Shown in pieces: positions 15,701 to 31,300 of a DNA stretch of 64,000 nucleotides; within the stretch, counting starts at the first letter, position 1; each line of letters opens with the position of its first letter. The DNA comes from Mesaphorura yosii. Its lineage: Eukaryota; Arthropoda; Collembola; Poduromorpha; Tullbergiidae. The notes under the pieces are model-generated. The model was not told the DNA's origin. It did no database searches and saw only the letters and a program-made list of their open reading frames with translations. A program made the translations under genes and the position numbers. The stretch covers positions 124,001 through 188,000 of the forward strand of contig WIXG01000076.1 in NCBI GenBank assembly GCA_009869945.1, written 5' to 3'.

Positions 15701-18700
15701 CTCATTCCATTCTCCAGATTTAACAGTTGGTCTCAAAGCAAAGCAGGCCGAGAGAGAGCATTTCCCCTTGAGTGGGGCCCGTCGTGAATATCAAGGCAAG
15801 TGTTGGCTGCAAACAAGAGACCAGATGATGGCACGACGGCATTCATTCACTCAGTCATTCTCATTCTCGTGCATTCTTTTGAGCCGTGTGCATGTGCATT
15901 TCCCCCTTCTTTCTGCTTAACTTTGTTGATATCTTGGTCAGCATTCATTTTGCCGTCGTGCAAAAAGAGTAAGCTTTGCTAACTTTAATTTCTAGCGTGG
16001 CTACATTTCAATGTGCAATCCTGCCAAACCGGAACAAAGTAAGGTGAATTGTGTGCTCTCCAGAAATCCCGGTCAGGAGATTCCAAATTAGCGCATTGGC
16101 AGACGGTCTGGTGAAAAATTAGTGGACAACCAGTCATGGTCTGTTGTGGAGCATTGGATTAAGCATTTTCTTGGGTGAGCGAGTATACGAGCTAAGTGGT
16201 TGTAAGAGGAGTGAACCGTGCGGACTGTACCTTCGTGAGGGTTGAGTGAAATGAAGGAAAGAGAAAGCCTATTTGTACTCCACTTGGTTATTTCAATCAG
16301 TACAATGATGTAATTAAGCGAGAGGCTCAGAGTTGCGAAGAATCAGGAGGAAGGTCGTCATCGTCGTGCAAAGTTTCGGGTTTGCTGGTCGTGCGAGTGT
16401 TGTGTTTGTGGATGAAAGTGAAAGTACTCACCCTGCATATTCTCACCGCTCCCAGACTTTCCCAACTAGCTGCAGCTTATTTTTCCTTCTGTAACTTTTC
16501 GAGGTACACCCAAATTCCCACTTTCGTTATGTAACGTTACACTGCGCCCTAGCATTTTGGTTCACTTGCACAGTTCTACTTAAAGTGAAATCACATTTGT
16601 CCTGGATCGAAGTTATATTCTCTCAAGTGAATGAAGTCTCATGCACGGTAGCGACGGTGGCAGGCAGTAAGTCGTACGTTCTATCAGCTTCAACTGAAGC
16701 GGAAAAAACACTACTAGTCGCTCACTGCGTTCGCTCATACTCCGTTTACACTGGCTTTGACCACACCGCAGAACAAAAATGCCAAGCACTGCAGGCTTAC
16801 CCTCCGTGTTTCTGTTCTGTCTACTTATGGAGTTCGCTTCGAATCAGTTGCCAACTTCTGTCCGTTCATTATGACCATCACAATCAAGATATGTAATTAT
16901 TATTGATATGTATGACAGTAATGGGATTCCGCCACTGTGTTGCGTGCAGGGTGCTGTGGAGTCTCTTTCGCCCCATTTGAACTAATGAGTCACGGAGAGA
17001 GAAGGAAGACCGAGAATATTGCATTACATTTCCATTTCATGAACCCAATAAGTACAAAGTAGAAAAGCAATTTTGAGAAAGGTTGTGCTGGCCTTGGCAG
17101 TTTGTACTGAGCTCCGAGTTTCGGAGAAAAGGAATTGGACCGGAGACAAAGTCAAGACAAAATGTTATTTGTGCTAAGAATATGTTACATAAAAGATTTT
17201 ATTGCTTTTGTCTTTCATTGTTATGAGCGGAGGAGAGGAGGGCAAGTGAAAAGTGCTCTAGACAGAGGATAAAGTGAGTACTAATCGTGAAAATAATAGC
17301 TGATAAAACTCATAATAGAAGGCTTCAAATGGTATCCAATAATTAAAACAATTTCCTCTTTTATCTCGTCTTGACTTCAAGTGACTCGTAATGCGTCCCA
17401 TCTCGCGCTTCGCTCTCCGCCTTCCCCATTGTGCTAATTTCGGGCTAGTTTTACCTTTCTTGATTTATTCCACTCCTTCCGCCACGTCGCCACAACTTAA
17501 AGCCATGCGTGTAACCAGGACCCAAATCGTGTCGGTAATCTTTGCTCAGGCTCTCTGCTTCCTCTGTTTTCTTACTCCGCACTCGGAGAAAGCAAAAGTG
17601 ACAAGAGGAGCAGCTCTCTCCGCTGCTCTTTGTTTGCTTTCTTTTGTATGATTTCTTTTCGAACGTGCTCAAGCAGGATATGAAGAATATCAAGTGTGAA
17701 CCGACCTGAGTAAAGTAAAGAATATGGATTTAGTGAGACCGAACGCCCGTTCACGTTTCTCTTACTCCCGCTTCCTCCTTCAGTCCGCTTTTTAATCAGA
17801 AAGAGAACCGTGATCAAGAGCGACAGTGTTCTCAGTTCAGGCCACTGTGTGCGGCCATCGATTTTGCGTTACTCTGTATTTGTCCATTACATCAAAATCA
17901 GAAAACACGGATGGATTAAGAGACCGAATCCCCACCACAGTCTGGACCGCGTCCGTGACAAAGACGGAAATTTCCTTTAAATTAATGTGGTCAGTATTGA
18001 GTTCCGTTTAATTGTTCTAGTCGATAATGGACGCAAGCTTTGTTTGCTTTGAGTTTCCCTTTTATTTATGCAGAATCAAAGCTCAGCCGAGTGTGAAACC
18101 CTCGTTTGAGTCCAGACACCACGATCAGAGCCCGTCCGTAGTTAATGAATGAGCATTTCACTTTCATTTGGCGTGTGGCCGTGTCTCACCTTCGCTGTCC
18201 CTTTGTTCTGCTTTAACAAATTCATTTTAATTTGTTTTGTATCGATTGCCTTCGTACCTGTCCGCCTCAACTCCACTGGCGACCAACATATTGACTTACT
18301 GACAAAGACAGTGGCATATCAGCCTTCTAATTATCCGCAAGTAAAGTAATAATGGGTCGAGGAGAGGAAACCGATCGTCCAGCAGCACGGCATGGCATGC
18401 CCCCTGCAAACTGCATAGCGGCGAAGATAACAGTCAGGAACAATTTGCACAGTCACTCCTCATCTACTCGTTATTTATTGACCAGACAGCACTGGCCAAT
18501 AAATAAGTGTTTCCGTGTGGCATTTCTCGGAAAGTGGTTCGGACAATGTGAGAACACACATCAAGTGTGTTTTGATGCATCGTAAACGAGTGGCATTTAT
18601 TATTAACCGAGTAAGTCATCATTTGTTTTATTGGACTTATTACGAGACGATATAATTCAGACAGCGACAGTACATGAGTCTCGAGCCTTCTTCCCCCTGT

Positions 18701-21700
18701 GTGGGATAAAATATTCCACGAGTTCTCCAGTTTACGATTCCACTTTTATGTACTCGTCTCCCGAAATGCGGTTCGAACACGCGAACCAACGACATGAATA
18801 AAATAATGGCGCAATAGCACAACAGAGCTGGAATGTCTGTAATTTGCTTAATTATCGTAAATGTGAGAAAGCGGAATTAATTATGTGTGCTTTATGACGT
18901 CTTTCACTCGTCTTTTGATTGAAATGCTGCAAGTTATGATACGTGAGACGAGCTCGGGTGTAATGACAGCATTCGCGAAACTCTCGTCAAAAGTCCATTC
19001 AACTTTATGCACTTCCAAGTAAATATAAACTTTATGATTAAGCGCTTACTCGAAACACGAGTAGGCGAGGCTGCAGCTGCTCGCTCATTAAGGCCTCTGT
19101 TTATGTCATCGTTTGACAAAGCGAGAAATAATTCGTGTTTTCAATGGGCTATAACTCTTCTTCTAAAGAGGCACTTGGTAGGCTCGTTCGTATTTTTAAT
19201 ACCCGACACGATGCGAAAGTTGTGGTTTTCCAGACAAACTACTCGTAAACACATTTGTTTGAAGTTGTAAACCGAGATTTTTCTGCGTCATAATTTCTTT
19301 AACCAAAAATGCGGGAAACAGCCAACCAAGTGGGCAATAAATTGTAACCGCAGTTAACATGAGAAATACGAGCCAAGTTTGGCTGGAACAACCGAACTAC
19401 GCTTGCAGTAAAGAATAATTTTTGTTCCTTGGAATTTTATGAAGGACTTGGGGTTTTATTGGTTAACAACCAAACTGTTTATAATGCCAGTTTCAGAAAT
19501 TTATTTGCCTACGAGACAAATGACTGGTTGTGGTTGTATTATGAATGCGTCTGGACTGATCTCTCCACTTCCAAAGAGGATGGGGCACTTGTTTTTCAGT
19601 ATAGGATTATAATTGCTAATCCACGCCGTCATTTTACATATTTTGCAGCCATCATTCAGTGTATCTTCTTTTGCCATAATAATATTACACGAGCACTAAT
19701 AACAGCATTAACTTAAATTACTCTCATTGGATCTCATTTGGTATTACACTAACAAAGGCTTCGAGTGGAAGTAGGGCAGGCTTTCATAATGAAGCATGTC
19801 TGACAAGCATGGCGAATGCACGCGAGTTTTCCGCCAATTAACTAAGGGTTTTCGCAACAAGAAAGGGTTAGAACATTCTTGCAATTTTTACTGGTCCGGA
19901 TGCCAAGCGTGTCGAACTCGCACATGGAATTCGACAGAGGCAAACTTTTTCCAAACATATTTACTTTAAAGAACTAAATCCGCTCTCAAAGTAACACCAA
20001 GGCAGTCATACGTAAATAGCGGCGAGTTTCCGTCTCGTTTAAGTGGGACACTTGAGTGCTTGGTCGCACTGAAAATTGTCAATTTATCCGGTTGAGTCTG
20101 ACCCGTCTCTTCCTACTAATTTTCTGTATTTATAAACGACTCGAGCACAGAGCGAAGAAAGTCCGGACGAGACCCGAATTGGAAATGATGCTTAGCAAAG
20201 TAATCCGTGGGCTGGAGATCCAAAAGTTTGTAGTTTTTAAGAGCCATTGGAATGATACGCAATGCGCAATACTAGAATTTATGTCCGCTGTGGTCTGGAC
20301 CTCGGTGTCTCCATCGCTTCAGTGAAGCTATTGCAAGATGCCACTGTGTCTCAAGTGCCAACTTGAAATATACAAATTCAGCCTGTAAATGTTTTTTCCA
20401 TTTCGAATACTAATGGTGTTCATTGCTCTGGTCATCCACAAACTTCGGAACACGAAGCGTTTTTAGAGGCGCCTCGAATGTTTCGCCCGTCGAATTCGCT
20501 CTCTGGTCTGTCGGCTGGAATGCTTTTGACGTTTTCTTGGCGTTGGTAAATATTTCGTCTCAATGTGGCCTGGTTGCCTGAAAAGAATTTTAAATTTCGA
20601 AATTATGTAGTTCTCGGCTTCAACACCACTCGACCACATCTCAGTGACTTAACTTTGTGCCGAGATTGACCCAAATACTTAATTCTAGGATTGTCCACAA
20701 ACCGTACATTAAATTACACCACGCTGTCGATGATTAAGAGTTGAGAATGAATGTTTTGTCCCGAATGATTTATGAGGTTTCCAAGCAAGTCTCGCGGAAG
20801 AGGACTGGAGTGCTTTAGTATTAATAGAAATCCATGTATGGCAAAATTAATCAAATTAAATTTCGGGACAGATTTTCCCTGTGTGTTGGTTACGCAAAAG
20901 TTAATACCATTACAAGAATTCTTTGGAGAGCTTTTTCTTTTGTATGCTTTGCTAGTAAAATTTTCCTTGTCATGCCACTTTAATTTTATGGATGTTTCGA
21001 TTTCTAGGGTTGGGAGAGCTTAATTCCCAAATACTTAGTGTTTTGTAAGCGTTCCACTTTCTCCACGAATTTATTTCTTAATAAAAAGGGAATTCTTTAA
21101 AGTGGGAGTTGTGTGCAATGTCGCCAGCCTGTTTCTCTCAATCTGTAGTGTCATAACAGACAGTCTCAGTCTGCAGAAGCACTACATTTTGCTGTTCATG
21201 GAAGAAGAGATCCCAAATCAATTAGTACACAGCGTTCACTCAAGTTCCGTCAGCAGCGTGCAAGAGTTTAAATTCATAATTCGAAGATGGAAAGAAAAGA
21301 GCCATTCTAATGACATGGAACTGATAAAAAGCTATGCTGGTTGTGTCTGTCTCTGGTTGATGGTTCTGTCGTTGTTGGTTGGATTGGAATTATGGGGTCT
21401 TACTTAGGTTGCTGGCTCGTAACTATTGGATCCCTTTGCTTGGAGATTTCAGCTCAGCTTGCTTAAGCTCAACTTCTCTCCTCCGGTCTCGTTCAGCTCG
21501 AATATCGGCATGTATTAATAAACAGACAGCACAGAAGGAAGGAGAAAGCGAAGGCAGAATTAATGAGGTGTGTACAGGCCTCGTTAATGCATCAGTATTC
21601 AATTGTTCGGGATCAAGGAGATCTACACAAACTTAAATAATATGAGCTATACTCGCCTGCATATTGTGGCACAGCGCAGCCAGTCTTAGATTTCATATTC

Positions 21701-22385
21701 TGCAGCGTTTTGAATCCAGGCTTACTCATACACAAATCCGAACGCACCAAGTTCAATATTAACATGTATCCAGCCATGATTATAAGCAGCCTGTGTATAA
21801 CACAAGTAACAAGCAGGCTTTTGCTTTTACTCGTACACAAGCAAAACTAAATTCCAAGTGCAGCCAAGCGTAGTCACTCTACTTCCCCTCTTGAGCTTGA
21901 GTTGCTGAGCTCCAAGAAGAAATAGCAAAAGTGGCTGACGAAGATAGAAATTCACATTTCATACAACTCCGGTAGTTGCCCCAATGCAGCAAGGGCGAAA
22001 ATAGTACAGCGTTATTTGAGTGCAGAGAAAGCACAGCTAAATACTTCAGAAATTATCTCGCTTTCTAATAAATAAGTCTCTGGCTCCGGCATTAAGCCGG
22101 TGTGATTCAGACTCCACTAATAGTAAATATTAGGTTTTGAGCAAAGACCTCGTTCAACGTCCTTATGCAAACATTCAAAGGAAACTTCCAACTCGAATAC
22201 AACCGATTTTACAGGCACACTGCGCGAGACGCGAGCTGTCCGATCCAGAATTTCGTGAAATGACATCTGCCCGAAATGAAGCCGCGACCCTCATGTTCGC
22301 TTGGTCTATTACCGAGTTTGAGGAATTATGGAGCTGGCCGACATTTCAGCACTAATTAATTATGATGTCTTTTTGTTGCTTGCAG
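760..22385. other. gene-free stretch upstream of TMTC3 coding exons
   Basis: No protein family could be recognised on either strand in these 21.6 kb. Open frames are short (up to about 140 codons), have no recognisable domain and are not flanked by convincing splice sites in a consistent frame. The stretch has simple AT-rich runs and a few short palindromes. It is probably the 5' intron and/or upstream region of the TMTC3 gene. Distant enhancers or non-coding RNA cannot be judged by eye. Confidence 0.5.
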
Positions 22386-22388
22386 AAA

Positions 22389-25300
22389 ATGAGTCTGAGC
22401 CAAGTGTACTCGACCGTGATTATCATCACCTGTGCATTCTGTTACTACAACAGCCTGAACTGTGGTTTCGTGTTTGATGACGTCAGTGCAATCAGAGACA
22501 ATCGAGATCTCCGACCCCAAACCCCAATCACAAACTTGCTGTTCAACGATTTCTGGGGCACTTCCATGCAGAAGGTACGTACACTATTCCTTCTCTGTAA
22601 TTCCACCCGTACATTTCATGCGGGCTGTTACTTGACACGTCGGCATTATTAGCACCAAGAGTTGATGATGTGGTTATTGCCCGAGAGTGGGGAGATCACA
22701 TCGCGCGAGTTCTGTCGTAATTTATTTAGTTATTATAAATATTTATAATAAAATTCCACCGAAGAGAGAAATTCCGAGTGAGTTGATACCGCGTGCTGCT
22801 TTTCTCCTCGTAATTTAAATGAAAGAGCGTAATAACTCGCGTAGTTAAAGCACTGGCAGCGTAATGTTGCCAACATTACGCGTTTCTTATATTCTTCATA
22901 AAAAGAGGAGCATGACGGAGGCAACGGCGGTGGTGGCGCGAAGATGAAGAGGAGCGAATTAACTTCACTTTTGGGCTCATTTTCGTTTTCGTCTTCATGA
23001 TAGAATTTCCTCGGCTCGTTCATGTGCTCCAGTCAGTGCTGGAGCACTGGTAATGCAGAAGAGGTATTGCACTGCCGGTGTATTCGCACGGCAGAATAAC
23101 TCTTTCAGGCACTAGTGCAGCGCGTGAATGTGTGAGACTATCAACATGCCAAGTAATAACTTGGCTTATCTCTCCACCTAATCTTCAGGGTCCTTTGTCA
23201 TATAGTACATTATGCATTCCCGTGCATAATTCCGTGTGCAGAGTATAAACACTGCGCGGATAATATTAGACTTCTTTTTCTCTATTGTGTTTAATGTATA
23301 TGATAATAGTAATAAGAATAATACGAGAGAATCTTGAGCCTCCTTCAAGCTAGCCAGTTTCATCCTTTTCTATAAAATGTAATATTTTTGCCACAAGTTT
23401 TCACAGTCTTTTTTATTTAAAAACTCCTTGACATTTATAGTCATTTTTATCTCTTTCCCTCATGCTGGTCTCGCTCCAGTAAGCCGAGCCACGTCGCTTC
23501 AACAAGGTGGAATTTTATTCCTTTGTGCTCTTGTCTTTTTCGCGTATGGCACGACCAAAGCCAGACTCAAGCTCTCACGCTGCATTGCGGGATAATGATT
23601 TCGGTTTATAATATTTATACATTCTCTTGTACCTTCTCCTGCCAAATTCCGCACTGCTTTCCTTTCCAAAAAGGATTCGATGCCGGCAAAAGAAGTCTGC
23701 CTCATTCAGAAGGAAATCTGCAGGAAATTCTATTCATTGACAATTTGTTTCCTCGAATTTGTATTGAAATCTGCTCGCAGCTCTTTTATCTGGCTTTCTC
23801 AGGCCGCAGTCTTCTGTTTAGAAATAGGGAGATGAGCTCAGCTAAATATAGGGAACGCACATTGGGATAGGGCGTGTATTTCAGAAACTTTCGGGTTTCG
23901 GATCATGAATTGCACGCCGTACCGCTAAGCTTGATTAAAAGATGGACATTGACAGATCTGTTTCAAATTTCTATCTGAGGCCACAATTTAATTTTGCATA
24001 CTCTCCCTTCCAACTTTCACTTGTTATTAAATGAATGTATAAAGTGTCCGAGTGGTCTGGCGAGGGGAGATCTTAATGCGACCAAATTCCTGATTGCGAT
24101 CTTGCGTCGTGCGATGAGCAGAAGTAAGAGCAGGGACTCATTCTATTCTCCAGTGCAACAAAAAGCAAGTATCCCATTTATCCTAAAACTGATCAAACAT
24201 TACTGTGATCTGTGGAGAATATCAAATTCTCCGCTGTAGCTGTAACTAGTATCCACTCAAGAGGAGAAAGGTCCCCGTTCAGTCTGTGCAAGAACATCGC
24301 TGTGCTGTGCAAGAACATTGCAACATTCTCCGAGCCCAAACTGCCATTACAACTTGTACAAAGTTTGTCAGATAAACATTATTGAAACGAGAAAAATGTG
24401 CACATTACATTTCCCCGTGCATCTGAATGGAAAGTAATAAGATCTTCTCTCAACTTGGCGTCCCAATCCCACGTGCTTTGCTGGAAAATGGGCAATAGGC
24501 ATATTACAGTATTATCATCTCTTTATTGGGAACTTTAAGCTTTTTCACGTCTTCACCGTCCCTCATTCGGGGTCCTATTCCGAACTCCGCAACGAACATG
24601 TTGTTATTCCAAATTCGTAAAAATGGTTTGCTGACTAAGGTAAAATAAAGATAAATTATCATCCAGTTAACAATTCTTCGTTTCTTGCACGCGCTCACTG
24701 TGCTTGTACCATGATTAATATGAATATATCACCACATGGTACACGATCGAGAGACGTGCGGCATCGCGGGGTCTGGGCCACGGAGACGGAGATCGAGGCA
24801 TATGAGATAATAGCATAATAATCCAAATCTGTTTCCATTCCTCAGGTCATTTAATGGAAGTTCAACATGCGCAGTCTAAATGCTCTCAAACTAATTGGCT
24901 GACTCAGCGCAGCACAAAAAGAAAATCATCTTTGTTCAAGTCAGCCATTCTGACTCTGAGGACCGAGCACGAAAATGGGCAAAACATGACTTGGTTGACA
25001 AAAATGAATCCGGCTATAATTTGATGATCTCGCCCGCGATTTTGCGGATTTCGTATAGCCACCACTCCGCTCCACTCGGCACGAGTCGTAATGAATTGAA
25101 GACCCGTTTCAGATTTCAGGAGCAGCTGTTCCACTTTTCTTCCAGCAATTTGTAACCTGAGCCTGCATTATGCATAAGATTTATGCCGAACCCATTTTTG
25201 AGGGGAAATAATGAGTTGTGAGATATCATCGTCAACGACGTCGTGCAGCAGTCGCAGTCGGTCGACTGCGATGATTCGGTGGAGCAAATGCACGGTGGCG

Positions 25301-28300
25301 ATGAGGGAAGAGATGTGCAACAGATCCGTTGACAAAGACAAAGTATTTAAGTGGAAGATGAAGAAAGTACTCCAAAATCTCTGGTAATTATTATTATTAT
25401 CACTGCCTGTCAGATTAATAAATAGAAGCGGGCTCCGTCTGATGTGGCTGCACAATGAGGCTGTAACGAACCGAGAGAAAAGATCCTCTACTTGACTAAA
25501 ATTAGATTTGAGTGAGCTGCCGAGCTGCTTTGTCAACTTGTATTTTAATAATAACGCGTATCATCGCTCTGCGATAATGAAGAGCCGGAACGAAGAGCCG
25601 TAATGAAGACTTTCCTTTTCCATTCTTGTACTTTAAGTGTTTTTGCGCACTGGAGCACTTGCGGCAGGGGTGCGGCGTTGCCGCTCGTATCTGCATGGGA
25701 GATGAAATGATTTCGGGCTCAGCATGAGAACGAGTTTTTCGTTACATTCTTCTGGGTACTTAACCTCATGCGATGCAATCCGCACAAAGGAGACCGAAAT
25801 GAGTACTGTGGACGACAGGAGAAATATTGGAGCGCATTCCATTTAGAGAAGCATTTCCCATTGTTGGAGAGTGGAAATGGTGTGATCAGACGGATAGGAG
25901 AACACAAGTGGAGCGGTGATGGAGGAAGGAGGAATAAATGAGTTGGATAATACTCCAATGCGACATCACACAAGAAGAGAGAAATTCACCTTTCTCAAGA
26001 AGACAGACACTTTTCCATCCCAATTGCACTTTCGCTACTGTCTTAGTTTTATACTTTCATGTGTGACTACTTTCCGCTGCGCTCCAACAAGGCTGGTTAG
26101 CGAACAGGCTCTTGCCAGGCACTCACTTCAAAACAAGGAGACTTTGGCCTCCACGCCTCAAAACTTTACGTTTACTTCTCGCTTCATTCTTCGATGCACT
26201 GTAGCAAGTGGGCCGCCACATTTTTCCAGGAAGGTAATCGCCCCTCTCTCTCAGTGTTATTATCGCACTGGCCCCAGAACTGGCGTGACAAAGATTCCGA
26301 TTGTAATGAGCTATCTATTTTCGTTGTCTTATTTTGGACATGAATGTTATGATCGTTCCATCCGCCGTCTTAAATTTAAGCATTGACATCATTCACCTCG
26401 CAAGACTACGTTTTCGTGAAATGATTCATACATTCTGACACCTCGCTTCAAGCGTCACTTCGGAATATTTATGAGTCCTTGCAATCCACTAGGCAGACAA
26501 GCAGGTGCTGGCCCTGTCAGGTTTCGACTCTATGCTTTTGCGATTGGGCACTTTTCGGCTGATTATTCGAGAAACGACACCTTGTTGAAAACCTTATGGA
26601 TTTCTGCAAAATTCTCTTTGAAACCCGTCCGCTTCTTGCAAGTCTTGAGAGCCAGTGCAACGTGATGTAGGTTGCGACGAACCTTAATGCAATTTTCTCA
26701 TGTTTACAAAAAAAAGCCACGTGAGTATTCAAAAGATACTTTCCCTCGGAGAAACATGCCTGCTGCCCATGAACAGACTATTCTCCGTTTCCATGGTTCT
26801 TCGTTTCGTTATAAGGTTTCTAAGTGTTCTTGAAAGCCCATTTTCTTCTTAGGTTCGCTCGCCACGCACCACCACGTGGAATACAATATGTGGACACGTC
26901 GGTTTTCTGAATCAATTTCCACCTCAACTCTCCTTCTTCAACTCTGACTGCGCCAAATGGCGAGAAACACTGCGCGGTCTTACCGTTCACCTTCCATTCT
27001 GGTCCGCGCTGTACACGCGAATTTATGAACCTTCCTTGGCACACATATTCGCAAATTGCGTTCGCATAAAGGGAGAAGCATGTATACATGAACTGACATT
27101 CACTACATCTGCTTATATATGCTCGTACGAAGTGAATGCATTTGTTGATAAATATTCATAGGCTACTGTGAAAGGATTTATCAATAGATCGGAGATAATT
27201 AGAACCGGAGCTCATACACTCAATGCCGGAGACTTTACATATGTTGTGCTGGGCTTTGCATGCGTATGCTTTTGATTGTGTGTATACTTCTCGGGCGTAA
27301 TCCCTTATTCAAATTTACAAGTTGTTGATTCTCCGAATTGTTGATTTTGATCTGCTACTCGAGTCCCGTGAAAGGCGCTGTCTTGTGGGTGCTGAGGATA
27401 CTCTTCACACTGAATTTACTTTCAAAGGAAACTTGCGTTGGGGTCTGGGAAGCCAAAAGTCGCATTCTGTCATTAGAGTGGATATTTCCGTACATGCTCA
27501 TTTTTAATCTCGAGGAACTTGACTCGATTTATCTTTTCAGAATTTTTGACATTGAGCTGGATCCGTTTCATAGCCGGGAATGGGAAGAGGCCGTCGATGT
27601 TGGGAGTGAATCCTGTATTATTCTGCTTCTTTGATACTGCTAATAATAATGGTTGAGGAAGCAGGAATGGAATGAATGATGCACTACAATTCTGACAATC
27701 TTCGCGCTGCTCGGATCTGTGCTGAGAGTGAGAGTCAAGAGAGAAAGAGAGATTCCAATTTCGACTTGTTATTTACGACCGTTTCTGCGTCTTCCTTTTC
27801 ATGGTTTAAGACTGGAAATTGCAATTCAACTTTGTATCTATAAATATGTTACTTTAGATTGAGTTGAAAAGTTCGGTCTTTGACTCTCCGCTGGGATTCA
27901 CTCTTTTTTTAGTTTAATATCCGAACAGTAGCTGGGCCGTTGGTGGTGCTGGCATGCCAGCATTTATTACATGAAAAGAGAAATCTCGTCAAGTAGACAT
28001 ATTGTATCTGCATGTGCTATGCGATACAACTGAGCAGTGCCAGCCACAAGGACGGCGAGCACGGACTCCTTACCCGAGACATGCACGTGCTTAACTCTGA
28101 CTCAATATCTTTGTTTTCTCCTTGGCTCATCTCCTTTGTACTTTGTATATATTATATTTCATCATAGGAATTGGCAACGAAAACCGACCTCGTGCTCATG
28201 GTGGCCTGCCTCTGCTTTTGTGTGGCCAAATCCTCACAAACTTATTAAAATAGTGCAACAATGGTGCGGAGAAAGAGAGCCGAAATGTTGATCTTGTTCC

Positions 28301-31300
28301 CCGAGATGTTATCATATTTTTGTTTCTCTTTTCTGGCTGCCAACATTTTTCAGTCATGGCCTTTTGACTTTTGCTTGAAGCTGGAAGTAGAGAAACCACA
28401 TGGATTAAAGCTAGCACCGTACCACACATCCACACGCATCCGCTACTTAAGTCGCAAGTACCACTGATTTTAAACGCACTGCTGAGTTTTGTACTGGAAA
28501 GGTGTCAACTTTAAGAATTCTTTTTTTCTTGCAAGGCTCTGCTTGAGTGACGCCAGCCTGTGCACATGCTAGAGTGCAGAAGTTCGGGCGTTGGCTTTTT
28601 CGGAGCAGTATTAATGAGGTGTAGTAAAAGAACATCTGTGCTAATAGTGTCAATTGTAATCATTGCGGTAAAACAGTTGAGCTCTCGTGACAAAGGAATA
28701 ACTGCAGTGGGAAGACGGCCGAGCTGAGAGTGCGGGCGTACGACACAGCCATCTGAGCGTTGGAGACTGTTGCCATTATTAGGGCTCGTTGTTGTTCTTC
28801 TATTGCCGTATTTTTGGAATGGCTGTGCAGCAGATCTCCTCCAAAAATGCGCGCACGGTTCGGGAGTGAGAAGAGGAGAATTGTGCGAGTCAAGAGTGGA
28901 GATAAATGTGAGCACGAAAAGAGATCTTTTCTTGTCTGAATTCACTCCAATTGTGTGGTCTCTCCCTTGCTTCAAAGACGGACTTGGACTTTGCTGGATG
29001 AGAGGAAGATGGAAACAATTTGGAGAATGTTGAGGAGAATTTTCTTGGGAAATCGATAGTGCATGCTTGAACGGGTTAAACTTCCTAGTGTCTGACACAT
29101 ATGTCTTCCTGTCTCCTTCACATATTCTCCCTTCCTCAATCATATTAGACTCCACGCCAATGTATTAGTTTTTCCAGCAACACACTTTTCAGAATCATCT
29201 TTTATGTCAGTCGATCATTTCTCGATGAACAGCGTCATCAAATTCTTTGCTTTTCATTTTATTCGCTCCCATACTTAATATCAGCTCGTTGTATGGTCTA
29301 CTCGCATGTTGCTATTGCAAGTGAAGCCGATGTGGCATCAGACACACAGGCGTGGGTCTGCACAATCTGCAGTGCATTATGTACTTTGCTCTCTTCCAGT
29401 CGAGATAAACCCAACTTCTAGAAATCGTGGTTGTTCGATTTGAAAATTCCTGAAGGAATTGTTCTAGACACAACTTTCAATGCTGGCGGCCTTTTGTGGG
29501 GGACATTGTTTGATACATTATTCCCCCTTCGCCTCCACACTCGTTAACTCGTGATGCATGGCCGAGCTGTGATGCACTTAATCAGTTATCATCTTCGGAA
29601 ACTTGTGGTTGTGGAGGCACAACAAACAGAAACGGCAAGCCCCATACTGGAGATTGCAGTGCAGGCTGTGGTAATTAATTGATGCTGGCTCGCAGCATTT
29701 CTCGACACCGTTCTGATGAATGTTTCTCTGGTGAATCTAACGGCTTAATTCTAATTGTGAATATGTATTTCCATTGGAGCATGTGACAAAGAGCCAGCAT
29801 TCGAATTCGATATGCTAACGAAATACGTTGCATCAGGGTAAATCGAGACACTTGTGCTGTGCGTGCCCTTGGAAGCTATAACGAATTGGTTCGGGAACTC
29901 GGAGATTCTGCGAGCATGGCTCAGTGCGCTTCAATTTTAGAAAATCCATTTTAGATCCGAATCTAAACTGTGCCAACGTCATCCGCTCCTTTTCTCCATC
30001 ACCGGACAAGAATAATTGCGCAATAATAATAAAATAAAATAGGCAGCGTCCGAATGACTGAAGAGTGAGAAGAGGAATCGGAACTTGAACAATTACTTTC
30101 AATTTGCCTTGTCTTGTCTTTCATCTAATCTTTCATCGTCTATCAATACATTTCTCCTCCCGACCCGACTGCCTCCAACGCTTGTGCATTGCATTGAATC
30201 AAACAACACTTCAACGAATAAAAGAAGCAGTTGACAGCTTCAGCTCGAATCTCTGCAATGCAGTGTCAGTTTTACTACTTTCTTTGTGTGCATTTGCTCT
30301 TGCCTCCAGTCTGCCGTACAAGAAATTTCTGCACCAGTCGAGAATCCTATTAATTTGACTTGTCAGTTTTGCTTTCTGGGAATGAAATGTAAAAAATGCG
30401 CGCTTGGAGCTGAGTTCAGATACTGATGACGTTTTGATGGTTCGAAGGAAATTCGCCTTCTCGAAAATGTGTAATGTAATAAGATTTTAGCGAAATGTTT
30501 TTGAAATTGCAGGAGCAGAGTCACAAATCCTATCGACCTCTGTGTGTGCTGACGTTTCGATGGAATTACGCCGTTCACGGGCTAGACCCTTTGGGTTATC
30601 ATTTGGTTAATGTCATTCTTCACGTGGTTGTCACAGTGCTCTACTTCAGGTGAGTCCGCCGCGAGTAAGCTGGTTGTGTGCTGTACATCAAAGTTGCACA
30701 GAAGGCTCTGCGGGAGGCGAGTTGCTAAATATTTATGAGTCTGCTTGCATTAATTTCTGGCATGATGTCAATTCATCACTTACTCTGTGCTTGATGTCCG
30801 TTTCCCTCCCTCGTTTATTTCCTCGAGTATCATTTTTCCGACGCCTCTCCAGCAGCTCGTGACTGACGTTTCCGTGCGCGAGTTCTCGATTCTTGACTTT
30901 AATTGACGCAAGACGCCCTTCTACCAAAAATTGGCGCAGTCAGTGTCTGAGAACTACGAAGGGAAAACGAAAATTACAGTTTGTTACATTTTCCTTAAAA
31001 ATTTTCTCATTATGTTCTGGTTCGTTTGTGAGGCAGAAATTATTGTTGTAGAGCTGTAATATTTTTCGTCATCTGTCCTTCCTCGCAATCTAACTTTCTC
31101 CGTTCCCTCCTTTGTTGGCTGATTCGCTCGTACTCTGATTCTCATGTTTCCATGCACAATAGATCCTGCCAACTACGGATATGAGACTTCCTGCAAGTTT
31201 TTTTCCTTCAACTTGATAATGCAATGCTTCGTACAGTGTTTTATGCCTAATGCGTAATTTCATACATAAATACGTCTTCTTTACGCTTTCATATTCCAAT

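Noticed and set aside
22860-22880. Near-perfect short palindrome CGTAATGTTGCCAACATTACG
   Set aside because: Single, short and intronic, with no second element nearby; a similar 9-bp hairpin at 5,116-5,135 shows such hairpins also occur in the empty region.
25916-26386. 156-codon plus-strand open frame
   Set aside because: Lies in the TMTC3 intron, with no motif, no membrane pattern and no family resemblance.
28511-29155. Long minus-strand open frame (about 214 codons) inside a TMTC3 intron
   Set aside because: No recognisable domain, random-looking composition and no splice context. One frame this long is not very surprising in 64 kb searched in six frames.
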